Positions 28,617 to 38,185 of a stretch of 64,000 nt of DNA are shown one piece after another; position 1 is the stretch's first letter, and each line of letters opens with the position of its first letter. Below the pieces are notes generated by a model. It was not told the DNA's origin. It worked only from the letters and a program-made list of their open reading frames with translations, and did no database searches. This DNA is from Pseudomonadota bacterium (lineage in GTDB: Bacteria > Pseudomonadota > Gammaproteobacteria > Burkholderiales > Methylophilaceae), in assembly GCA_020053735.1 (NCBI GenBank), contig JAGVMP010000019.1:62001-126000 (forward strand), read 5' to 3'. Both the position numbers and the translations under genes were made by a program.

Positions 28617-29726
28617 TTAATTTTTAACGCCCTGCCCGACCAAATAAGTTAAGCAATTCCAGCTCAGTAACTTTCTCATAGTAGGCTGAAGCCCAATAAC
28701 TTTCAATTGCCTACCTTGCTTGTCTAGTTGTTTTTTTAATAGCAAGAGTAACCCTAACATACCATAACTAAGATATTCTGCCTCTGCCAAATTCAATTGC
28801 ACACTTTTATTTTGTAAACTGGCATCTCGCAATATCGAGCGAGTTTCAGGTGAAACCGGATCTAACACCGCGCCTGTTATAACCAAGCGAGCATCGACCC
28901 CATTATCATCTAAAACAACAGTACTTTTTTGTGACAAGCGCTTTAGTCGTTGTATATTAAAACAATTCCAAACAATAAATGGCAGAACCTTAGTTATTAA
29001 AAACCGCAACAAAAACCAGCCATCGTTCCAATATCGTCTCCATAAATGAGGTTCTTCTTTAATACGCCACGCCCATTCCAATCCAATTTTTTGCAACCTT
29101 ATAGGCGCTCTTTTTAGTCGCTTTGCCTCAAAATTAATCACTGCCCCAAGGTGGCTGACCAAAGGCACTTTGATTTTTTGCAGATTATTCATAATCCAAG
29201 CTTGTCCTTTTTTTGCGCCTAAAGCGACGACTAAAAAATCTGCATCGCTTAAGTTAATGTTTTCGATAACCGATTTCTCACTCATCTCTTCAATAGTCCC
29301 AAAACCTGGGGAATGATACCCAACACAAGTTAAGCCTGTAGATTTCTCGTTAATATGTGCACTTGCCTCAGCAGCAACGCCACCTGGTCCGCCAAAAAAA
29401 TAAACCTTCATCTTCCTGCGCCACTCTTTTCCTAGCGCCTCAAACAGGGTCGAGCCAGCCACTCTTTCTTGAATCGGAATACCAAGCAATTTTGCTATCC
29501 AAACAATTGGCGCACCATCTGCAATCACGATATCACTATGCAAGACTGAGCTACGGAAATCTACATCGAATTGTGATAAAGCCAAAAAATTGAGATTAGG
29601 TGTTGTTAAAAAACATGGGGATTTTTTATATTTAGCATCGCGTAAGCGACTCATTGTTTTTGGTAGGTCTACCGCATCAAAAGGTAATCCACCAATACAG
29701 TATACATCACGATCAAAATCGTCCAT
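28617..29726 (-). CDS. WecG/TagA glycosyltransferase fused to a STAS domain
   Basis: Residues ~1-245 form a WecG/TagA/CpsF glycosyltransferase (GT26), with TTPNLNFLAL, ADGAPIVW and ERVAGSTLFEAL; members transfer a sugar such as ManNAc or glucuronate to a lipid-linked acceptor. Residues ~275-369 form a STAS-like domain (RLVITGAVLDPVSPETRSIL...VQLNLAEAEYLSYGMLGLLLLLKKQL). STAS domains usually bind partner proteins or regulate in anti-sigma and transporter systems. Such a C-terminal STAS on a GT26 enzyme is unusual. It lies between the ATPase and a GT2 gene. Confidence 0.85.
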   Translation of the reverse strand: MDDFDRDVYCIGGLPFDAVDLPKTMSRLRDAKYKKSPCFLTTPNLNFLALSQFDVDFRSSVLHSDIVIADGAPIVWIAKLLGIPIQERVAGSTLFEALGKEWRRKMKVYFFGGPGGVAAEASAHINEKSTGLTCVGYHSPGFGTIEEMSEKSVIENINLSDADFLVVALGAKKGQAWIMNNLQKIKVPLVSHLGAVINFEAKRLKRAPIRLQKIGLEWAWRIKEEPHLWRRYWNDGWFLLRFLITKVLPFIVWNCFNIQRLKRLSQKSTVVLDDNGVDARLVITGAVLDPVSPETRSILRDASLQNKSVQLNLAEAEYLSYGMLGLLLLLKKQLDKQGRQLKVIGLQPTMRKLLSWNCLTYLVGQGVKN

Positions 29727-29735
29727 CAGTTAGCC

Positions 29736-30914
29736 TTAATCTCTTTCAGTCTTATTCCAAGTTTTTTGTCTTTTAAGCAAAAACTTAAAGTAGTTAGGAA
29801 TTTTTAATATTATGTAAATCGGCACTAATAGTAATGTGGCCAACGAAATAATTTTTTTACCCCAGCCCCACCATGCAATTGCAATAGCACTTGTTAACCC
29901 AGCAAGAGAAAACAATGTGAGCTGAAATGCTATATGCCCTACATCATACAGTACTAGGATTGCTCCAGTGATGCCAGCATAGCCAAACAAAAGCATCACT
30001 AATAAGGCAAGTGGTGGTACAGCCAAATCAAATGCCATTGCCAATAAATTGACGTCACGCTTAAGTATTGCATGAGCAAATAATTTAGGGAACTCTTCTA
30101 ATATCATTGCCAAATGGCCATGTTCCCAGCGTACTTTTTGACCTGTTTGCACCTCTGATGCAACAGGAAAAAAACTCGTTACCTTTGATTGAGGGTAAAA
30201 AACAGGTGGCGTTCCAGCGATTGACAAGTCGATTCCCAACTTCATGTCCTCAACTATATTGCTGTTGGCTAAGTTTGCGTTTGAAATGGTAGCCCATGGG
30301 AAAGCCATGCCAGTACCCATTAGCTGACAGGGCAAACCTAAGTTGACATAACCAAGAGGACGTACTAAATTTTTTACACACCAGGCAAATTCAGCTATTT
30401 TAGACTTTAAATCATTTCGTTTTGCGTACATAAGATACAAAGCCTGCACTGGCCTTCCAAGGTGCAAAGCATTCGCAGCAAGCTGATTCAGTGCGTTTAC
30501 TTCTAGCAGGCAGTCAGCATCAATTACTACTACGACATCTGGGCTGTTTTCAGTCAGATGCCTTAAACCAAAGTCTAGGGCATAGCCTTTGCCTCGATTT
30601 TTTGAATCATGGCGCCTAATCACTTCAGCGCCATTTTTTTCGGCGACTTCAGCCGTATCGTCTGTACAGTTGTCCGCAACTACAAGTATTCTGTCTTGCG
30701 GACGTAGTTGTGATTGTATTGAGTTAAGCGTGGCAATGATTCCAGAAGACTCATTATGAGCGGGAATTAATACAGCAATCACCTTATCCTCTGCCAAATT
30801 AACATTGCTAAGCTTGTTGGGCATATAGGCAAATAGAACCTGAATCAATATAACCATGCAAGGCACTAGCTGCAAAATTGCGATGAGCAAAAGAAAAGCG
30901 TCAATCAAGCTCAT
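29736..30914 (-). CDS. membrane GT2 glycosyltransferase
   Basis: A 392-residue GT2 family transferase with an N-terminal membrane segment (~4-28), a cytoplasmic GT-A domain starting VLIPAHNES, a DADC metal-binding motif near residue 133 and about three membrane segments at the C-terminus. This processive-type topology resembles cellulose/hyaluronan-synthase relatives but is also used for single transfers. Its start overlaps the stop of the GT4 gene upstream by four bases, indicating translational coupling in the operon. Confidence 0.88.
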   Translation of the reverse strand: MSLIDAFLLLIAILQLVPCMVILIQVLFAYMPNKLSNVNLAEDKVIAVLIPAHNESSGIIATLNSIQSQLRPQDRILVVADNCTDDTAEVAEKNGAEVIRRHDSKNRGKGYALDFGLRHLTENSPDVVVVIDADCLLEVNALNQLAANALHLGRPVQALYLMYAKRNDLKSKIAEFAWCVKNLVRPLGYVNLGLPCQLMGTGMAFPWATISNANLANSNIVEDMKLGIDLSIAGTPPVFYPQSKVTSFFPVASEVQTGQKVRWEHGHLAMILEEFPKLFAHAILKRDVNLLAMAFDLAVPPLALLVMLLFGYAGITGAILVLYDVGHIAFQLTLFSLAGLTSAIAIAWWGWGKKIISLATLLLVPIYIILKIPNYFKFLLKRQKTWNKTERD

Positions 30915-32116
30915 TGAGCACTCTCAGCAAACAAGGCTGCCAACTTGCTGGCCTCTGTATTGATATCATGCCGCTGCTTAACACGATGATAAGCAGCTTC
31001 CCCCATATCAATTAACTGCTGATGAGGTGCAGAAAGCATCGCTTGTATTACGTTGGTCAGCTCTAACGCCGACCCCGCAGGCACTAGCCAACCACACTCC
31101 CCATCCGTCACTAGCTCTGGGATTCCAGCCACATAAGTACTGATGACTGGGCGCTTGAGTGCCATTGCCTCCATAATCACGACTGGTAAACCCTCGGCAA
31201 AACTTGGCAACACCATTGCACGCGACGCTAGAATTTCTTCTCGCACTTGCTGGCTACTGATCCAACCAGTGATTCTCACATGATCGCCGATGCCATAAAC
31301 AGCAATCACCCGCTCAACCTCAGGCCGCATTTCTCCGTCACCAGCCAATACTAAATCAAATTCAATACCTTTTTGTTTCAGGTTACGACATGCCTCTAGC
31401 AGTAAAAGCTGTCCTTTTTGCTCACACAATCGACCAATACACACCATTCGGGCTTTGCTTGGAAAATCAGACGAGGCATCCGCATAAAAAGACTGCTCAA
31501 GCCCACAGTGAATGATTTTTACTTTATGCCAATATTGGCTGTCTATCCAGCGAAACAGCTGACTTCTACCATAAGAGCTTATTGCAACAACAAAGGCCGC
31601 TTGCTTAATTTTTTCAGCAAGCTTAAGCGCTTGTGGTTTATCAAATTCCTCTGGGCCATGCACAGTAAAACTGTAAGGCGGCCCACCCAAGGCATGGGCC
31701 AGCATGACAACCTCTGCCGAGTTGCTGCCAAAATGCGCGTGTACATGTTGCGCACCAAAGGTCTTCATCCAAAGATAAACTTGGCAAGACTCCGCAAAGT
31801 AAATCAAGTGATATGGCAATGCCCTATCAGCACGCCAGCCCATTTTTATAGCTAACTTTAGAGTTAAAAAAAACGCTACTGGTCTTGAAAAAAGCACTTT
31901 AAATGCAGATAACAATATCTTAAACATACCCTCATCCAGCACGTATTGTGTGTTTGCGCGCTCGCTTAGATCATCTGAATCAACCAATGTATCATTCAGC
32001 CCTCTCAAAGCAATGCGCTGCACAATCATACCCTGACGTTCTAGTGCGAGAATCTCACGCCGAATAAAGCTATGACTTACTTTAGGATATTGGTTAATAA
32101 AATATGCAACGCGCAT
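30911..32116 (-). CDS. GT4 glycosyltransferase
   Basis: A 401-residue GT-B transferase of the colanic-acid-type GT4 group. The N-terminal half contains HAHFGSNSAEV and TVHGPEEFD, and the C-terminal half the nucleotide-sugar-binding segment RMVCIGRLCEQKGQ and the E-x7-E motif EGLPVVIMEAM. I start it at ATG 32116 with AAGG five bases upstream rather than at the in-frame TTG 32137. It should add one sugar to the lipid-linked repeat unit; sugar specificity cannot be read from the sequence. Confidence 0.88.
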   Translation of the reverse strand: MRVAYFINQYPKVSHSFIRREILALERQGMIVQRIALRGLNDTLVDSDDLSERANTQYVLDEGMFKILLSAFKVLFSRPVAFFLTLKLAIKMGWRADRALPYHLIYFAESCQVYLWMKTFGAQHVHAHFGSNSAEVVMLAHALGGPPYSFTVHGPEEFDKPQALKLAEKIKQAAFVVAISSYGRSQLFRWIDSQYWHKVKIIHCGLEQSFYADASSDFPSKARMVCIGRLCEQKGQLLLLEACRNLKQKGIEFDLVLAGDGEMRPEVERVIAVYGIGDHVRITGWISSQQVREEILASRAMVLPSFAEGLPVVIMEAMALKRPVISTYVAGIPELVTDGECGWLVPAGSALELTNVIQAMLSAPHQQLIDMGEAAYHRVKQRHDINTEASKLAALFAESAQ

Positions 32117-32170
32117 TAAACCTTTCTTAGTAATCAATTTGTCTTCGGCTCAACTTGGCCGACAACAATT

Positions 32171-32701
32171 TTAATTGTCTTGTTTTAAAATTCTGGCGGG
32201 CATACCAACAGCGGTCCTTCCTGTTGGTACATCTTGCAAAACGACAGCATTGGCACCTATGCAGGCATGATTACCAATTTTTATATTACCGAGCACTTTA
32301 GCACCAGCACCAATATCTACATGTCCACCGATCTCTGGTGCACCGAATCCTAATCGCGTTCCAATTGTAACTTGTTGAAATATTAGACAGTTGGGACCAA
32401 TTCTAACCTCCGGATGAATGACAATCCCGTTCGGATGTGGGATTAATAAACCACCTTCAATTTGACAATCCACGGGGATATCCGCACCTGTTATCGCGCT
32501 CCACACTCGATGTCGTAGGGTAGCCCACTTTATCAGTATGATTTTATTGAAAACATTAGATGATAACGATAATCGCTGGTAGTCTCTAATACTTGCTAAT
32601 AAAGAACGGGAAGGCGACCACTCAAATATTTTTTTATATTCGCGTGACCAATCAGGTATTTCTGATGAAACCTCATTTGAACCATCATTTAATTTAGACA
32701 T
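32171..32701 (-). CDS. serine-acetyltransferase-like hexapeptide acyltransferase
   Basis: A 176-residue left-handed beta-helix acyltransferase. Hexapeptide repeats run from about residue 85 to the end, with the conserved HPNGIVI and FQQVTIG region containing the catalytic His, and the closing VGMPARIL. It resembles CysE/serine acetyltransferase but lacks the full N-terminal domain, and in this gene block it most likely acetylates a sugar of the exopolysaccharide. Confidence 0.85.
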   Translation of the reverse strand: MSKLNDGSNEVSSEIPDWSREYKKIFEWSPSRSLLASIRDYQRLSLSSNVFNKIILIKWATLRHRVWSAITGADIPVDCQIEGGLLIPHPNGIVIHPEVRIGPNCLIFQQVTIGTRLGFGAPEIGGHVDIGAGAKVLGNIKIGNHACIGANAVVLQDVPTGRTAVGMPARILKQDN

Positions 32702-32750
32702 AGATTTTTAGTCTTTATGGATGTTTGTTTTATAAATAAAACCCAATCTT

Positions 32751-33899
32751 TCAAAAGCATCCGCCCCATAGTTTGGGATATTTAGCTTCAAGTAATTTTG
32801 CTCTTTGCTCTGCCACATTTTTCCACGTAAAATCCTGAGTACGTAGCCTTGCTTTTTCTCCTAATTCGATCCTTTTTTGTTTATTTTCAGCCATATCTCG
32901 CATGGCCACAACCCAAGCGTCAACATCCATATCAGGCAAGACCAGACCATTGACACCATTCTGAACTATAGCTCCAGCCCCCATTGCTGTCACTAGTGGG
33001 GGAATTCCATGTGCCATTGCTTCATAAGTTACCATCGGCCCTCCCTCTTCCAGAGTAGGAAAAACAAAAATATCCGCTTTTCTATAAACTTCACCTATAT
33101 CATTAGTAAAGCTAAGGTGACGAACATTTTTTTGTTTTAACTGCTCAGCTAGGGCGCTTTGTAAATCTTGGTCTATAGCCCCACAAAGGAGTAGCTCTCC
33201 ATCAATGTCAGCACGCCTCCATGCTTCCAATAGTAAAGGCAAGCCTTTACGTAGGCACAACTTACCTACAAATAAAAAAACTGGCTTTAAGTTTTCTTGT
33301 CGTGAAACAGAAATGGAAGTAAATCTTTCTGGTTCCCACCCATAGCTTGTTGAGAGCAACTTCTCTGCTGGAACTCCATTTTCAAGCATAGATTGCCTAA
33401 CCATAGGACTAGGACAAAAAATTGCGTCAGCCAGTGCTAGTTTTCTATTCTCTCTAGCAATTTTATCATCTCTAATTACATTATCTGTTTTAACGCCCCA
33501 CTTATGCTCTGCATTTTGTATGATTGCACGTGCAGTTGCATTATGACAATTAATTCGTTCAATAATAATTTTGGTTCCGTTTTTATGAAACTGTTCAAAA
33601 ACTTCAAGTGATAAGCCCGCCCAAAGATATACAACAGACGCAGATTTCTCTGATTTAACAAATTTTCTTTCAGCTAAAGACCTCGCTTGATCTTTAATAT
33701 TTAATTTATAAACCAAAGTTTTTTTAAGCCCCTTCATGGCAGGCTGAAGCCAAGGATAGCTAATACTCTTTTCAATACTAGGCACTATTAATTTAACCGC
33801 TCTACCTCCGTCATGCCAATAACGGCACAACGAGAGAGGAACGTGGCTATTCCCAATATTGGTGGCGTGATAACCAAACAAAACCGGCAGGTAAGTCAT
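32751..33899 (-). CDS. GT4 glycosyltransferase
   Basis: A 382-residue GT-B glycosyltransferase. The donor-binding half is clear, with PVFLFVGKLCLRKGLPLLLEAW near residue 210 and EGGPMVTYEAMAHGIPPLV near 292. The N-terminal acceptor domain is divergent and starts with LFGYHATNIGNSH. The gene is separated by about 50 bp from its neighbours on both sides in the same operon. The sugar added is unknown. Confidence 0.87.
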   Translation of the reverse strand: MTYLPVLFGYHATNIGNSHVPLSLCRYWHDGGRAVKLIVPSIEKSISYPWLQPAMKGLKKTLVYKLNIKDQARSLAERKFVKSEKSASVVYLWAGLSLEVFEQFHKNGTKIIIERINCHNATARAIIQNAEHKWGVKTDNVIRDDKIARENRKLALADAIFCPSPMVRQSMLENGVPAEKLLSTSYGWEPERFTSISVSRQENLKPVFLFVGKLCLRKGLPLLLEAWRRADIDGELLLCGAIDQDLQSALAEQLKQKNVRHLSFTNDIGEVYRKADIFVFPTLEEGGPMVTYEAMAHGIPPLVTAMGAGAIVQNGVNGLVLPDMDVDAWVVAMRDMAENKQKRIELGEKARLRTQDFTWKNVAEQRAKLLEAKYPKLWGGCF

Positions 33900-33946
33900 A
33901 ATTAATTCTACTAAAAGTCTATTCTCTATTAAAAGGAGCGTTCACA

Positions 33947-36067
33947 TTACTTACTAAATTCGCGTACAGCCGAAACAATCCCATTTTCAATTAGTTTAGC
34001 CTTAGTGCCTGCTGGTTGCCAGCCCAATATGTCTTTTGTTTTTGTGCTGTCATATTGCGCACGATGACTTCGTGAGTCCCAGTCGCGATAGCTAGGCATT
34101 TTACGATTTGGATGTTTAATTAAATTTTTGGCGCCCTCTTTGAATGCATCAATAATAAAAAATTTCCAAATCGGTGTTGGTGTCGCACGTAGCTTTGTTC
34201 CACTTTCCTTGGATACAATATCGACATAATCGCGACCGCTCAACAAAGGTGCATCAGTCAACAAAAAGGTCTCCCCTGCAATACCAGCTTTATCTAAAGC
34301 CAGTACTAGTGCATCAGCTACATCTTCAACTAAAACCAAGGGCAGCTTGTTGCTTCCATCTCCCCAAAACTGCACACGGCTTTCCGATTGAAACATGCCA
34401 ACGCCCCAGTGCGCAGGTGGGCACCCCTTACCAATGACTACGCCTGGCCGAAATATTGTGACTGGGAAACCTGATTGCTTGTGCATATCCAGCAACAACG
34501 CCTCACATGTGGCTTTAGATTTGGCATACAAGTTGCGATTTTTCATTTTCTGGTCAAGTGGTGTATCTGCCGTAATAACACTATTTGCATCTGCTGAATA
34601 ATAGGAATCAATAGTGCCAGTATAAATAAATTGCTTCACACCATGTGCTTGCGCGCGTTCAGCAATATTTTTGGTCACTAACACATCATTTTTATAATAA
34701 TCTTCCCATTTGCTACCCGCTGCTTTTGCTAAATCATAAACGACTTCAATTCCCTCTAGCGCCTTATCCATAAACGCAGCTTCTGCGATATCACCCTGAA
34801 TCAGCTCAACGGGTAACCCAGCTAGCCCGATATTGCCTGCACTGATACCACGAGTCACTACCCTTACCCCATGCCCTTGTTCAGTAAGTTTTTTAACTAA
34901 ATATTTTCCAATAAACCCTGTACCGCCGATAACCAATATCGTCGGTTTTTTGCTTGGGGGAAGTACGGCCCACACTTGCCTAGAGGCATGTGGCATATCA
35001 AAATTGGCTTGTTGTGTAATACGCTCACATGCTGCAATCACATTCACTCCAAACTGGCCTTCTAGTCTTGGATCCAGTGTGCCCTCAAACGTGTCATAGA
35101 ATGCTTTTACGCTACGGGCGATACTGATACCAAATGGATTTGCTTCTGGAGATTTTTTAAGGGTGTGTTGTACCGATTTAACTAGGTTTTTAAGTGCGTT
35201 TAAACCAAGCTGTCCTGCCACTGACACATTCGTCATGAAACTATCTAGCAACATGCCGTGGCCGCTTGGTTCGTCACGATAATAGATATCGCGGTCAAAG
35301 TCGCATTTGGCTGTAGCTGCGTGCCCACGTACCGATATGCTCCTATCAGTATATCCTAGGGTTACTGACATATTTAAATCGATACTTGTATTCCCTTTAG
35401 TGCCATGGATGTGCCATTTACGATATACACGACTGCCTCCAGGCAAATCAATTGACCTAGAAACATGTGTGCTTATTTCATCTACGGTACCAAGCAAATC
35501 CAACATAAAGGCGGTTAGATGCGGCCCCAATTCAAACCAAAGATTTTGCGGCTCACGTAACATCCAATTATTGAATGGACCAAATTGAATTAAACCAAGT
35601 GTATATAGCCAATTAATTGTGATTTGATCTAAATGGCCAATGGTACCGTCCGCAACTTGTTTCCTTAATGCTTCATAAGCAGGTAAAAACAGAAAGTTGT
35701 GGTTAACGGCTAACTTTAGATTTCTTTCTGTAGCTAGATTGACTAATAACTGGCATTCAGCTGCGTCTAATCCCATCGGCTTTTCTAGAAAGGCACTCGT
35801 ATCCGCTTCCAGGATTTGTCTGGTCGCATTAATATGCAGATCAGGTGGCAATAGCACGTGCACAACATCTAGCTTCAGCTTTAACATCTCGCCTAGATCG
35901 CCAAATACATGCGGTATTGCATAGGTTTTGGCAGCATCTTCAGCACGCTGTATTGCGCGATCGCACACGGCAACTATTTCTACATTCGGAAGAGCCCTAA
36001 GTGCTTTTGCATGCGAATCAATAATATAGCCTGCACCAAGCAAGCCTACTTTTAACTTCTTATTCAT
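33947..36067 (-). CDS. Gfo/Idh/MocA oxidoreductase fused to an NAD-dependent epimerase
   Basis: A 706-residue two-domain protein. Residues ~1-360 are a Gfo/Idh/MocA oxidoreductase with the N-terminal LLGAGYIIDSHAKAL and the EKPMG motif near 95. Residues ~378-706 are a complete short-chain NAD-dependent epimerase/dehydratase starting ILVIGGTGFIGKYLV, with the catalytic YAKSK. Both nucleotide-binding sites appear intact, so one polypeptide could carry out consecutive steps (for example 3-keto formation and reduction or epimerisation) on a nucleotide sugar. The natural substrate is unknown. Confidence 0.88.
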   Translation of the reverse strand: MNKKLKVGLLGAGYIIDSHAKALRALPNVEIVAVCDRAIQRAEDAAKTYAIPHVFGDLGEMLKLKLDVVHVLLPPDLHINATRQILEADTSAFLEKPMGLDAAECQLLVNLATERNLKLAVNHNFLFLPAYEALRKQVADGTIGHLDQITINWLYTLGLIQFGPFNNWMLREPQNLWFELGPHLTAFMLDLLGTVDEISTHVSRSIDLPGGSRVYRKWHIHGTKGNTSIDLNMSVTLGYTDRSISVRGHAATAKCDFDRDIYYRDEPSGHGMLLDSFMTNVSVAGQLGLNALKNLVKSVQHTLKKSPEANPFGISIARSVKAFYDTFEGTLDPRLEGQFGVNVIAACERITQQANFDMPHASRQVWAVLPPSKKPTILVIGGTGFIGKYLVKKLTEQGHGVRVVTRGISAGNIGLAGLPVELIQGDIAEAAFMDKALEGIEVVYDLAKAAGSKWEDYYKNDVLVTKNIAERAQAHGVKQFIYTGTIDSYYSADANSVITADTPLDQKMKNRNLYAKSKATCEALLLDMHKQSGFPVTIFRPGVVIGKGCPPAHWGVGMFQSESRVQFWGDGSNKLPLVLVEDVADALVLALDKAGIAGETFLLTDAPLLSGRDYVDIVSKESGTKLRATPTPIWKFFIIDAFKEGAKNLIKHPNRKMPSYRDWDSRSHRAQYDSTKTKDILGWQPAGTKAKLIENGIVSAVREFSK

Positions 36068-36135
36068 TTACCACCCCAGAAACTCTAAATTAATACCAAA
36101 CTAGCAAGACGAGCATGATTGTAGATAATCATTCA

Positions 36136-37152
36136 TTATTTGTACTCAATGATCTCGTAGCGCTGTTTAAACCTGTTGAAATAAAACTTTAGCAAGCCCA
36201 AGCCGTTTGCGAATTTCGCTAGCACAATAAATTTGGCATAAACAATGGCATCACTAACGCTTTCGTTTTGTTTGCGTCGAAATAAATATACTTTTAAAGC
36301 GAGTGCAAAATAGGCTAACAACATCAATACACTCACACCCCGTGTAGGGATAAGCAATAAAAGTGCCAGCACTGGCACAAACAACCCCCAAAACAGCGTG
36401 CTTTTTCGCTCTTGTACACAGTCTTTTACAGTTGTTTTCCCATTTAGGTCAGCGCGCTGGCCGATTGCATGCCCTGCCCGCACCGCTCTTGTCCACCATT
36501 GACTAAAAGTCGTCATGTTTGCATCATGTGTCGCCATCTCATGATTAATCTTGGTGACTCGATAGCCTGCTAAACTTAAACGCACGCCAAACTCGGAGTC
36601 TTCGCCCGCAATCACATGGGCATTAAACCCGCCTAATGCTCTAAACACTTCGACACGCACCATAAAAATACCACCAAGCGCACCAAAGTTTTTTAAATCG
36701 CCGGGAGGAGATTTCCACTCCATTGCACAAAGACGATTGTAAATGCTGGCGTCAGAATTGCATTCTTGAAGATGGCCAATGATGACCGCTCGCTTAGTAT
36801 CGCTCAGCATGCTTTGCTTAGCGGCTTCTAACCAGCCTTCGGATAACACACAGTCTCCATCGACAAACTGTATCAATTCTAATGTGGGGAATAAGAAAGT
36901 AAGGCGCTCGAACCCCTCATTTCTTGCCCTTGCTGCAGAAAATGGTCTTGCAGGGTCTAACTCAAGTACGCTATCAACTAGCGGTTTAGCAATATTCACA
37001 CTGTGGTCGGTTGAACCAGAATCAACATAAATCAATGGACAATGGCTACTTTGCATAGATTGAAGACTCAGCATCAATCGTTGGCTTTCATTTCTGCCAA
37101 TAACAACAATCCCGACGGTTGCAGTGCTATCTGTGTTCTTTTTATTCAACAT
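36136..37152 (-). CDS. GT2 glycosyltransferase with C-terminal membrane segments
   Basis: A 338-residue GT2 transferase. The nucleotide-binding start VGIVVIGRNES, YVDSGSTDHS, and the metal-binding FVDGDCVL (near residue 94) are intact, followed by the acceptor region GEDSEFGVRL. Two hydrophobic segments (about 252-290) anchor the C-terminus in the membrane. It sits in the EPS glycosyltransferase block, 9 bp downstream of the next GT2 gene. Confidence 0.87.
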   Translation of the reverse strand: MLNKKNTDSTATVGIVVIGRNESQRLMLSLQSMQSSHCPLIYVDSGSTDHSVNIAKPLVDSVLELDPARPFSAARARNEGFERLTFLFPTLELIQFVDGDCVLSEGWLEAAKQSMLSDTKRAVIIGHLQECNSDASIYNRLCAMEWKSPPGDLKNFGALGGIFMVRVEVFRALGGFNAHVIAGEDSEFGVRLSLAGYRVTKINHEMATHDANMTTFSQWWTRAVRAGHAIGQRADLNGKTTVKDCVQERKSTLFWGLFVPVLALLLLIPTRGVSVLMLLAYFALALKVYLFRRKQNESVSDAIVYAKFIVLAKFANGLGLLKFYFNRFKQRYEIIEYK

Positions 37153-37161
37153 TGAAACTTT

Positions 37162-38145
37162 CTATATGCGCCAGATTTTACCAGTTAAAATAGCGCGCAA
37201 ATCGCTCCACAATAAATCACACATAAACCATTTGGGATCTTGCTGCTTGCCTTGCGCGCCTAATCTCAACAAACGTCGCAACCAAAAACTTGAACGGCCA
37301 ATTGACAGTAGTAAATCAGCAGTTATTAGGCCTGTGATGCCATAATGTTTAACGAAATAGCGCCGACGAGAGTTGTACCAGTAAGTGGGACGTCGCCTTG
37401 TGCTTTTAATGCCAGTAGATGCGCCTTCAATGTGCATCACGACAGATTCAGGAACATACCACGTTTGCCAACCCGCTTTGGCAGCTCTTTGAAAGAAATC
37501 GACCTCTTCAAAATATAAAAAGAAGCCTTCATCCATTAACCCAATGTCTTCGATGACTCTGCGCCTGATGATCATGCTGGAACCGGAAACCCAATCACAA
37601 CGATGCGCTTCATTACGAAGCGGTGGCGTCACTTCATATGCAGATAAACAGCGCGTCAATAAATTTAAGCGTGCGCCCTCAACAAGCTCACTCACTGGCG
37701 AATGAAAGGCATGTGCGGAACACTCTATTCCCCCATCTACATTTTCTAGCCGGCTCCCTGCAATCCCAACATCAGGATGCTCGTTCATGAAATTGATCAG
37801 CTTTTCAATTGCGCCTGGTCTTGCTGCAGAATCTGGATTCAGCAGTAGCAAATAATCCACATGATTTTGTGATGATAATGCTTGAGAGAAGCCAACATTG
37901 TTGCCGAATGCGAATCCGCCGTTTCGGTTCATTGGAACAACACGCGCCCAAGAAGACCAACCATATGATTGGATAGCTGACGAAATTTTTTCTACAGAGC
38001 CTTCACCAGATGCGTTATCAACAATAACCACTTGCCCGCCTTCTAGTGCATCCTTCTGCGGGGCAAGAGCGTGTAACGACTGTATAGCCAGATCGGCTGT
38101 TCGGTAATTAATCGTGATAATCCAGGTAACAAGCTTCTTACTCAA
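37162..38145 (-). CDS. GT2 glycosyltransferase, rhamnosyltransferase-like
   Basis: A 327-residue GT2 transferase resembling WbbL-type rhamnosyltransferases: ITINYRTADLA at the start, IVDNASGEGS, LLLNPDSAARPGAI (DxD equivalent) and the acceptor motif DEGFFLYFEEVDFFQRA. It uses TTG 38145 as start, with GGAGG seven bases upstream. No membrane segments are seen. It lies between two other GT2 genes. Confidence 0.88.
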   Translation of the reverse strand: MSKKLVTWIITINYRTADLAIQSLHALAPQKDALEGGQVVIVDNASGEGSVEKISSAIQSYGWSSWARVVPMNRNGGFAFGNNVGFSQALSSQNHVDYLLLLNPDSAARPGAIEKLINFMNEHPDVGIAGSRLENVDGGIECSAHAFHSPVSELVEGARLNLLTRCLSAYEVTPPLRNEAHRCDWVSGSSMIIRRRVIEDIGLMDEGFFLYFEEVDFFQRAAKAGWQTWYVPESVVMHIEGASTGIKSTRRRPTYWYNSRRRYFVKHYGITGLITADLLLSIGRSSFWLRRLLRLGAQGKQQDPKWFMCDLLWSDLRAILTGKIWRI

Positions 38146-38185
38146 ACAACCTCCAAAAATTCAAGTGATTATTAAAAATACTCAG

